This document shows, piece by piece, positions 1-5,050 of a stretch of 5,050 nt of DNA. This DNA is from Chitinophaga pinensis (lineage in GTDB: Bacteria; Bacteroidota; Bacteroidia; UKL13-3). The stretch lies in contig CAMCQX010000149.1 of the NCBI GenBank assembly GCA_945876985.1, forward strand, positions 1-5,050, written 5' to 3'. Every line of letters begins with the position of its first letter. The first letter of the stretch is position 1. Made by a program: the position numbers and the translations under genes. Under the pieces are notes generated by a model that worked only from the letters and a program-made list of their open reading frames with translations, searched no databases and was not told where the DNA came from.

Positions 1-52
1 TTTAAATTTTATAAAAGTTTTTCCGTTAGGCTATTATTTAAATTGTTATTTT

Positions 53-90
53 ATACCCTAATACGACACTTTTTTAATTAGGTTGGGTAT
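53..90. repeat. Imperfect inverted repeat upstream of amn
   Basis: ATACCCTAAT (53-62) faces ATTAGG-TT-GGGTAT (77-90). The arms can form 10 pairs with a 4-base bulge on the right side, around a 14-base loop containing a T run (70-75). It could be a hairpin ending an upstream transcript or a protein-binding dyad next to the amn promoter region. There is no T tract directly after the right arm on the + strand, so a classical terminator is not supported. Confidence 0.25.
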
Positions 91-111
91 GATTATTTTT
101 TAATAATATTG
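82..111 (+). promoter_or_regulatory. Weak candidate Bacteroidota-type promoter for amn
   Basis: TAATATTG (104-111) matches the Bacteroidota -7 consensus TAnnTTTG at five of six fixed positions. GTTG (82-85) matches the -33 consensus TTTG at three of four, with an 18-base spacer. This would place the transcription start about 40 bases before the amn ATG. In such AT-rich DNA matches of this quality arise easily by chance, so the call is tentative. Confidence 0.22.
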
Positions 112-157
112 CCATTGCATAATTAATGCTAATTATTGCAAATAAAAACAACTAATA

Positions 158-931
158 ATGAAAACGAAACAGGAAATTGTAAACGATTGGTTACCCAGAT
201 ATACTGGAGTTGAACTCAATAAATTTGGAGAATATATACTACTTACTAATTTTTTTAATTATGTGGAAATTTTTGCCAACAAATTCAATGTAAATATTGA
301 TGGAACAGATAAACCCATGCAATCGGCTACAGCCAATAACATTACCATTATTAATTTTGGAATGGGAAGCGCAATGGCAGCAACTATAATGGATTTGCTT
401 TCAGCAATTCATCCAAAAGCAGTTTTGTTTTTAGGAAAATGTGGTGGTTTAAAAAAAATAACAAAATTGGGCGATTTAATTTTACCCATTGCAGCTATCA
501 GAGGTGATGGTACAAGCAATGATTATATAATGCCTGAAATTCCCGCTTTGCCATCATTTAGAATGCAAAAAGCGGTTTCAACTACTATTGTTAAACATGA
601 AGTAGATTATTGGACAGGAACTGTTTACACCACCAATAGAAGAGTTTGGGAGCACGATGAAGAATTTAAAAATTATTTAAAAAAGACAAGAGCAATGGCC
701 ATTGATATGGAAACGGCTACCATATTTATAGTGGGTTTTGTAAATAGCATTCCCAAAGGAGCCTTACTTTTGGTAAGCGATAATCCAATGACTCCTGATG
801 GTGTTAAAACTTCAAAAAGTGATACCGCTGTAACTTTAAAATATGTAAAAAAACATATTGAAATAGGAATTGATGCATTAATTGAGTTAAGAGATTCAGG
901 AGAATCTGTTAAACATTTAAAATTTGAATAA
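158..931 (+). CDS. amn: AMP nucleosidase (short Bacteroidota form)
   Basis: Predicted to hydrolyse AMP to adenine and ribose 5-phosphate in the cytoplasm, a step in adenylate turnover and purine salvage. The 257-residue product is a single nucleoside phosphorylase-superfamily domain (PNP_UDP type). Visible motifs are FGMGSAM (67-73, phosphate-binding glycine-rich loop), GKCGGL (93-98), AIRGDGTSNDY (113-123), AIDMETATIF (181-190, with the ME pair that contacts ribose in this superfamily) and VSDNP (206-210, with the aspartate at the base-binding end). It lacks the N-terminal regulatory domain of the ~480-residue E. coli enzyme; the short form is the usual one in Bacteroidota. The ATG at 158 has an A at -3, an A-rich leader and no Shine-Dalgarno sequence, as is common in this phylum. 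It stands alone: rpsA begins 339 bases downstream, and no clear terminator lies between. A related phosphorylase activity is less likely given the overall motif pattern. Confidence 0.9.
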   Translation: MKTKQEIVNDWLPRYTGVELNKFGEYILLTNFFNYVEIFANKFNVNIDGTDKPMQSATANNITIINFGMGSAMAATIMDLLSAIHPKAVLFLGKCGGLKKITKLGDLILPIAAIRGDGTSNDYIMPEIPALPSFRMQKAVSTTIVKHEVDYWTGTVYTTNRRVWEHDEEFKNYLKKTRAMAIDMETATIFIVGFVNSIPKGALLLVSDNPMTPDGVKTSKSDTAVTLKYVKKHIEIGIDALIELRDSGESVKHLKFE

Positions 932-1253
932 AGTAATTTTTATCCTTTCGTAGGCTCCAAATTGATTTTTGAAATAAATACACCAACTCCTTATATACAA
1001 GTCATTTATATTTATTGGGGTTAAATAAAATGCTAATTAATTAATAAGCAAATATAAATTAGTTTATCACAACCTTTAATTGTCTAATTACTAGTAAACA
1101 CAGTGATTTTAGTAAATTGTTTAAAGGTAAAAAGTGCATTTATTTGGCTTTATTGATTGAAAATAAAGTGGTGAACAATAAATTGTTATATTTATTCAAA
1201 AAACATTTTGCAGTTCAATTAATTACAATTATAATTGCGGGCTTTTTTAAGCG
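932..1253 (+). promoter_or_regulatory. Gene-free region: amn 3' flank and rpsA upstream/leader
   Basis: I find no convincing gene here. A strong intrinsic terminator after amn is not evident. Structures seen: an 8-base inverted repeat ACCTTTAA (1072-1079) / TTAAAGGT (1121-1128) with a 41-base gap; a 7-bp AU hairpin AATAAAT (1177-1183) / ATTTATT (1190-1196); a perfect 12-base palindrome CAATTATAATTG (1226-1237); and a small GCTT/AAGC hairpin (1241-1252) whose loop belongs to a six-T run just before the rpsA Shine-Dalgarno sequence. The AU-rich, single-stranded-prone leader would suit binding by protein S1, which in E. coli represses its own mRNA. That this happens here is inference. Confidence 0.45.
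1116..1146 (+). promoter_or_regulatory. Candidate Bacteroidota-type promoter for rpsA
   Basis: ATTG (1116-1119) matches the -33 consensus TTTG at three of four positions. After a 19-base spacer, TTTATTTG (1139-1146) matches the -7 consensus TAnnTTTG at five of six fixed positions. Transcription would start near 1152, giving a leader of roughly 115-120 bases before the TTG start. The spacing is what is expected for the phylum's primary sigma factor, but the AT-rich background makes chance matches common. Confidence 0.3.
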
Positions 1254-1260
1254 AAAGGAG
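1254..1260 (+). promoter_or_regulatory. Strong Shine-Dalgarno sequence of rpsA
   Basis: AAAGGAG ends 10 bases before the TTG start at 1271, leaving a 9-base gap. It decides the start: the open frame runs back to a TTG at 1235, but that would put the ribosome-binding site inside the gene. The other three starts visible in the window (amn, the phosphatase and the b5-like gene) have A-rich leaders and no such motif, so this site stands out. Confidence 0.75.
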
Positions 1261-1270
1261 ATCATATAAA

Positions 1271-3064
1271 TTGACAGAAACAACAAAAAAAACAAAAAAC
1301 TTGCCAGATTTTGACTGGGAAATGGACAATGCTGGTTTTGGTGATTACAACCAAAACGAACGTGAAGTAATGGCTGCTGCTTACGAAAAAACATTATCAG
1401 CTATTACAGAAAAAGAAATTGTAAAAGGTTACGTAGTAGGTTTTACAGAAAAAGAAGTGGTATTAAACATTGGATTTAAATCGGATGGATTAGTAGCAAG
1501 AACAGAATTCAGAGATTTGCCAGATTTGAAAATTGGTGATGAAGTAGAAGTTTTGTTAGAAACAAAAGAAGATGCTTTAGGCCAATTAATTTTGAGTCGT
1601 AAAAAAGCAGTAAGTGAACGCGCTTGGGATAACATTATGCGTGCTCATGAAAATGACGAAATTGTTAATGGTTATGTGAAGTCACGTACTAAAGGCGGTT
1701 TAGTTGTAGATGTATTAGGTATGGATACTTTCTTACCTGGTTCACAAATTGATACAAAACCAATTAAAGATTACGATGTTTATGTGGGTCAAACAATGCC
1801 ATTTAAAGTGGTAAAAATTAACAATGTTTTCAAAAACGTAGTTATTTCACATAAAGTATTAATCGAAGAAGATATTGAAGCACAAAAATCTGATATTTTA
1901 TCTAGATTAGAAAAAGGCCAAGTTTTAGAAGGTACTGTTAAGAACATGACTTCATTTGGTGTATTTATTGATTTAGGTGGTGTAGATGGTTTATTACATA
2001 TTACTGATATTTCTTGGGGCCGCGTAAATCACCCTGAAGATGTATTACAATTAGATCAAAAAATTAACGTAGTAGTTGTTGATTTTGATGATGAGAAAAA
2101 ACGTATTTCATTAGGCTTAAAACAATTACAACCACATCCTTGGGAAAGTTTAAATACTGAACTAATAGTTGGCGGTAAGGTTACAGGTAAAATTGTAAAC
2201 ATAGCTGATTATGGTGCTTTCTTAGAAATTGCTCCTGGTGTAGAAGGTTTAATTCACGTAAGTGAAATGAGCTGGAGCCAACATTTACGTAACCCATCTG
2301 ACTTTATGAAGATTGGTGACGAAATGGAAGCTGTTATTTTAACGCTTGAAAAAGAAGAACGTAAAATGAGCTTAGGTATTAAACAATTAAAAACTGATCC
2401 TTGGGTTGATATCGCTGCAAAATATCCAGTTGGTAGCAAACACAAAGGTATTGTTAGAAACATGACTAACTACGGTTTATTTGTTGAATTAGAAGAAGGT
2501 GTTGATGGTTTAGTTCACGTAAGTGATTTAAGCTGGACTAAGAAAATTAAACATCCAAACGAGTTTGTTAAAAAAGACCAAGAATTAGACGTTTTAGTTT
2601 TAGAAGTAGACAATGAAAACCACCGTTTAAGTTTAGGACACAAACAATTAGATGAAAATCCTTGGGATGCTTTTGAAACATTGTTTGCTTTAGGTTCAGT
2701 ACATGAAGGTACAATTTTAAAAGTTGAAGAAAAAAGTGCAATCATTGCTTTACCATACGGTGTAGAAGGTTATGCTCCAACTAAACAACTTTACAAAGAA
2801 GACAAGAAAACTGCTAAAGAAGATGAGGTTTTACAATTCCGTGTAACTGAGTTTAACAAAGAAAACAAGCGCATCGTTTTATCACATACTGCAGTTTGGA
2901 AAAACGAAGTAGAAGTAAAACAAGTTGACGAAAGAAAAACGAAGACTGACGAAAAAGATAAAGCTACTAAAGCTACTAAGAAAAACAATGAAAGTAACGA
3001 AAAATCGACATTTGCTGACGTTGAAGGATTGATGGCTTTGAAAGAATCATTAGAAACTAAATAA
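1271..3064 (+). CDS. rpsA: 30S ribosomal protein S1
   Basis: S1 is an RNA-binding protein that acts with the small ribosomal subunit in mRNA capture. From the TTG at 1271 the product has 597 residues and six S1/OB-fold repeats, at about 47-112, 130-195, 215-284, 301-370, 386-456 and 473-540. Repeats 3-5 are canonical (SFGVFIDLGGVDGLLHITD at 228, then DYGAF...GLIHVSEMSW and NYGLF...GLVHVSDLSW). Repeats 1, 2 and 6 are more divergent, as in other S1 proteins. A lysine/glutamate-rich linker (about 541-580) precedes a short C-terminal motif, FADVEGLMALKESLE, which resembles the tail of Bacteroidota S1. The N-terminal PDFDW (12-16) resembles the FDW motif of this family and argues against starting at the in-frame ATG at 1322. 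The TTG is preceded by AAAGGAG at a 9-base gap. Transcription probably starts in the long intergenic region and stops at the hairpin at 3084-3120. Negative self-regulation through the leader is plausible but not shown. Confidence 0.93.
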   Translation: MTETTKKTKNLPDFDWEMDNAGFGDYNQNEREVMAAAYEKTLSAITEKEIVKGYVVGFTEKEVVLNIGFKSDGLVARTEFRDLPDLKIGDEVEVLLETKEDALGQLILSRKKAVSERAWDNIMRAHENDEIVNGYVKSRTKGGLVVDVLGMDTFLPGSQIDTKPIKDYDVYVGQTMPFKVVKINNVFKNVVISHKVLIEEDIEAQKSDILSRLEKGQVLEGTVKNMTSFGVFIDLGGVDGLLHITDISWGRVNHPEDVLQLDQKINVVVVDFDDEKKRISLGLKQLQPHPWESLNTELIVGGKVTGKIVNIADYGAFLEIAPGVEGLIHVSEMSWSQHLRNPSDFMKIGDEMEAVILTLEKEERKMSLGIKQLKTDPWVDIAAKYPVGSKHKGIVRNMTNYGLFVELEEGVDGLVHVSDLSWTKKIKHPNEFVKKDQELDVLVLEVDNENHRLSLGHKQLDENPWDAFETLFALGSVHEGTILKVEEKSAIIALPYGVEGYAPTKQLYKEDKKTAKEDEVLQFRVTEFNKENKRIVLSHTAVWKNEVEVKQVDERKTKTDEKDKATKATKKNNESNEKSTFADVEGLMALKESLETK

Positions 3065-3083
3065 TCTAATTTTAGCTATAAAT

Positions 3084-3120
3084 AAAAAAACCTGCTTAAT
3101 TTATTAGGCAGGTTTTTTTT
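3084..3120. terminator. Bidirectional intrinsic terminator between rpsA and the convergent pair
   Basis: CCTGCTTAA (3091-3099) pairs with TTAGGCAGG (3104-3112), a 9-bp stem with one G-U pair and a 4-base loop. An A tract (3084-3090) precedes it and an eight-T tract (3113-3120) follows it. Read on the + strand it ends rpsA, 20 bases after its stop. Read on the minus strand the A tract becomes the T tract, and it would end the phosphatase/b5-like transcript. Confidence 0.9.
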
Positions 3121-3151
3121 ATGAATATTTTTAAAATAAATAAAATATTAA

Positions 3152-3379
3152 CTAGGACAGTATTCCAATACATTCAAACTTATCAAATACATTGTCTAAA
3201 TGAGGTGCATCGGCTAGTTCTGCAGTTAAATCTTGTCCAGCCCAATGCTCATAATGCATTCCTTTTCGCCACAGGCGACTTTTGGTAACATCGTAAATTT
3301 TACCTTTATATGCTACCCAAATTTCATCTTTATCCTGTCCGTTACGTAATGCCAATTGGCTTTTAGTATATGTTTGCAT
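3152..3379 (-). CDS. Small cytochrome b5-like haem/steroid-binding domain protein
   Basis: A 75-residue, single-domain protein without a signal peptide or membrane segment, so probably cytoplasmic. It resembles the prokaryotic stand-alone cytochrome b5-like domain: YTKSQLALRNG (4-14) at the start, WVAYKGKIYDVTKSRLW (21-37) as the core strands, HYEHWAGQDLT (42-52), and APH (58-60) near the end. The classical HPGG haem-ligand motif of eukaryotic cytochrome b5 is missing. The candidate axial ligands are His42 or His45 together with His60, but whether it binds haem, a sterol-like ligand or neither cannot be told from sequence. The ATG lies 2 bases after the stop of the upstream phosphatase gene with A at -3 and -6, and there is no room for a separate terminator or a clear promoter, so the two are probably co-transcribed. 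The physiological role is unknown. Confidence 0.8.
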   Translation of the reverse strand: MQTYTKSQLALRNGQDKDEIWVAYKGKIYDVTKSRLWRKGMHYEHWAGQDLTAELADAPHLDNVFDKFECIGILS

Positions 3380-3381
3380 TT

Positions 3382-4764
3382 TTATTTTACCTTCAATAAA
3401 CTTTCATTGATTACATGATTCCATTTTACAATTCCACCTTTATCATAGCAAGTAATTTGCATTTGTCTATTGCCACGTGTACCCGTTACTTTTATTCCAC
3501 AAAAATTATTTTCAACAGTTAATGTATTGGCAATTCTAAAAGGATTTTCTGCTTCTTTGGTTTTTAAAATATTACTTGGACCAGCAGTCAATGCCGAACT
3601 GGTTAAGTCAAATAACGGATAAGTAGTTATGTAATCAGGTTGGCTGTTTGGTTCATATTTTAATAATTCTGTGTGATGTCTATCTCCTGTTAAAAATACA
3701 ACGCCACTTATTTTTTGCTCTGCAATAAATTTGATGATTTCTGCACGTTCACGTTTGTATAAATTAAATGACTCTTTGTTAGTCTCCGTATTTAAAAATT
3801 GTCCACCAACAGCTATAAATTTAAAAGTACTGCTGCTGTGTTTTAGTTTATTTTTCAACCAATTTAATTGAACATCTCCTAATTGAGTTTTGTGAGAAAA
3901 TTTTTCTTCTTCTAATTCACTTTCATCTCTAAACGTTCTGTCATCCAACATAAAAAACTCCACATCACTTTGTCTGAAACTATAATAAATTCCTTTGCCA
4001 TTTTCACCATAAGTTTTATTTCCCCAATAATTTACAAAACATTCTTTACTCACATCTTTTAAATCAAAGTTTTTATTGGCATCATTTTCTCCAAAATCGT
4101 GGTCATCCCAAATGGCATAATTATTTTGACGACTTAATAACTTCTGAATACTTGCATCGCTTCTAGTGTGTAAATAACGATACCTAATTCCGCTAGCACT
4201 GCTATAATCAGCTTCTCGGGTGTAAGTATTATCGCCAAGCCAAAGCATAAAATCAGTTCTTTGTTCTGCCATTTTACTAAAAATATCACTTATTTGACCA
4301 TAAGGTTTTCCTGGTCTATCATATAAACTATCGTTTACATAATTGCACGAACCCAATAAAAAATTCACATCAAAAGCATCTTCTTTGCTCCATTCTGCCC
4401 ATACTTTTTTAGTTTTAAATCGCAAATCGTATGTGAAAGGCACTAATTTTTTATCCAATAAAATTTCGTAAGTATAAGTTGTATTTGGTTTCAAATCAGA
4501 AATTATAAATTTAGAAATCCAAGGTAAACATAAGTTTTCATTCTTGTTGGTAATGGTCATTTCGCCTTCCGATAAACCATTTAATTCTAAATATTTTAAA
4601 GTAACCGTTTTAGAACAACTTGTTTGAATCCATACCATGCATTCTTTATGTTCAGCATAGCCTAACATGGGTCCAGCCACTATTTTAGTTAACGCAGGTT
4701 TTGTTTGAGTAAATGCATTAAAACTCAAAACAAAACAAAATAACAAATGGAAATACTTTTTCAT
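3382..4764 (-). CDS. Exported PhoD-like alkaline phosphatase/phosphodiesterase
   Basis: A 460-residue metallophosphatase of the PhoD family, probably releasing phosphate from phosphate esters outside the cytoplasm. Residues 1-20 form a signal peptide (lysines at 2-3, a hydrophobic core, AFTQ before the likely cut). The cysteine at 10 does not sit in a lipobox, so a lipoprotein is unlikely. An N-terminal beta-sandwich (about 25-118) of the PhoD N-terminal type precedes the catalytic domain (about 130-440). Metal-site motifs are GSCNY (138-142), LWLGDNTYTREADY (174-187), WDDHDFGEND (219-228), MLDDRTFR (272-279), GGQFLN (320-325) and TGDRHHTE (359-366). In characterised PhoD enzymes the GSC cysteine belongs to the iron site; it is present here (Cys140). 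DRPGKPYG (149-156) also fits the family. The ATG has A at -3 and -6 and no Shine-Dalgarno sequence. The gene sits downstream of the dnaN terminator and directly before the b5-like gene. I could not identify a convincing promoter or Pho-box. The substrate is unknown. Confidence 0.87.
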   Translation of the reverse strand: MKKYFHLLFCFVLSFNAFTQTKPALTKIVAGPMLGYAEHKECMVWIQTSCSKTVTLKYLELNGLSEGEMTITNKNENLCLPWISKFIISDLKPNTTYTYEILLDKKLVPFTYDLRFKTKKVWAEWSKEDAFDVNFLLGSCNYVNDSLYDRPGKPYGQISDIFSKMAEQRTDFMLWLGDNTYTREADYSSASGIRYRYLHTRSDASIQKLLSRQNNYAIWDDHDFGENDANKNFDLKDVSKECFVNYWGNKTYGENGKGIYYSFRQSDVEFFMLDDRTFRDESELEEEKFSHKTQLGDVQLNWLKNKLKHSSSTFKFIAVGGQFLNTETNKESFNLYKRERAEIIKFIAEQKISGVVFLTGDRHHTELLKYEPNSQPDYITTYPLFDLTSSALTAGPSNILKTKEAENPFRIANTLTVENNFCGIKVTGTRGNRQMQITCYDKGGIVKWNHVINESLLKVK

Positions 4765-4792
4765 TTTTTTAGGATTTATAAATTTTGGAAAT

Positions 4793-4825
4793 AAAAAAAG
4801 CTTCCAAATGATAAATAAGGAAGCT
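4793..4825 (-). terminator. Intrinsic terminator of dnaN
   Basis: On the minus strand, AGCTTCC (4825-4819) and GGAAGCT (4805-4799) form a perfect 7-bp stem around a 13-base loop, followed by a T run read from the A tract at 4793-4799. It begins 27 bases after the dnaN stop and separates dnaN from the phosphatase gene, which implies that the latter has its own promoter in or near this short gap. Confidence 0.83.
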
Positions 4826-4852
4826 CTTTTAAATAAATTATAATTTTTATAA

Positions 4853-5050
4853 TTAGTAATTGTTCAACATCATTGGCATTACCAACATCAAAATGTCTTC
4901 TCCATCTTCAGTTTCAGACGGAATAATTACTCCTGCTCTGTTGGGTTGGCTCATTTCTAATGTCATATTCGATGAATCTATGGCTCCTAAAACTTCGCCC
5001 AAATATTTTGAATTGAATCCTATTTCTAAGTCTTCGCCTTCAAAGTTTGC
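4853..5050 (-). CDS. dnaN: DNA polymerase III beta subunit (sliding clamp), C-terminal part
   Basis: Only the last 65 codons lie in the window; the rest continues past position 5050. The ring-shaped clamp encircles DNA and tethers DNA polymerase III and other partners during replication. Translation of the minus strand gives a typical C-terminal clamp domain: FEGEDLEIGFNSKYLGEVL, then MTLEMSQPNRAGVIIP, then MLVMPMMLNNY at the stop. The LEIGFN.KYL segment, the QP.RAG.I.P strand and the MPM near the C-terminus, which lines the pocket that binds clamp-interacting peptides, match the family closely. An acidic insertion, ETEDGEDI, sits before the last strand, as is common. The stop is followed by a good intrinsic terminator. 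No dnaA or origin-like sequence is visible beside it in this window. Confidence 0.93.
   Translation of the reverse strand, partial: ANFEGEDLEIGFNSKYLGEVLGAIDSSNMTLEMSQPNRAGVIIPSETEDGEDILMLVMPMMLNNY

Noticed and set aside
1072..1128. Inverted repeat ACCTTTAA / TTAAAGGT as an operator or hairpin
   Set aside because: The arms are eight bases with a 41-base gap in AT-rich DNA; it is noted in the intergenic entry but is too weak to stand as its own regulatory call.
987..1260. CTCCTT (987-992) as an anti-Shine-Dalgarno strand pairing with AAGGAG (1255-1260)
   Set aside because: The pairing is perfect over six bases, but the strands are over 260 bases apart and the upstream one probably lies before the rpsA transcription start. 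A six-base match at this distance is likely chance.
1235..1270. Extension of rpsA to the TTG at 1235 (12 more residues)
   Set aside because: The extension would include the AAAGGAG site inside the gene, has no ribosome-binding signal of its own, and adds residues not typical of S1 N-termini.
1429..2988. Four minus-strand open frames of 65-76 codons inside rpsA
   Set aside because: They are antisense shadows of a well-supported S1 gene, have low-complexity Ser/Leu/Phe-rich products and no recognisable domains or start signals.
4853..5050. Replication origin near dnaN
   Set aside because: No DnaA-box cluster or dnaA gene is visible, and in Bacteroidota dnaN is often away from the origin.

Overview
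The window looks like an AT-rich chromosomal segment from a member of the Bacteroidota. Evidence for this: a short (257-residue) AMP nucleosidase of the Bacteroidota type; a 597-residue ribosomal protein S1 with the FDW N-terminal motif and an acidic/lysine-rich tail ending in an ALKESL-like motif; a PhoD-type phosphatase with WDDHDFG and DRPG motifs; and A-rich, mostly Shine-Dalgarno-free start regions. I cannot place it below phylum level.

Layout: positions 1-157 hold no gene, only an imperfect dyad and a weak promoter-like pair. AMP nucleosidase (amn, +) follows. About 340 bases without a gene (932-1270) then form the upstream and leader region of rpsA (+), which has a TTG start behind a strong Shine-Dalgarno sequence. 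rpsA ends at a hairpin flanked by A and T tracts that can terminate transcription in both directions. On the minus strand, converging on rpsA, lies a two-gene unit: an exported PhoD-like metallophosphatase, then, 2 bases after its stop, a 75-residue cytochrome-b5-like protein. Upstream of that unit, also on the minus strand, is the C-terminal end of dnaN (sliding clamp), cut by the window edge and closed by its own intrinsic terminator.

These are mostly housekeeping genes: purine salvage/AMP turnover, translation and replication, plus one small phosphatase/haem-domain pair. I see no mobile element, CRISPR array, defence system, tRNA or rRNA. The feature most worth a second look is the rpsA initiation region, because strong Shine-Dalgarno sequences are rare in this phylum. 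The tight pairing of a secreted phosphatase with a small cytoplasmic b5-like protein is a lesser curiosity. I found no convincing evidence of a new biological system.
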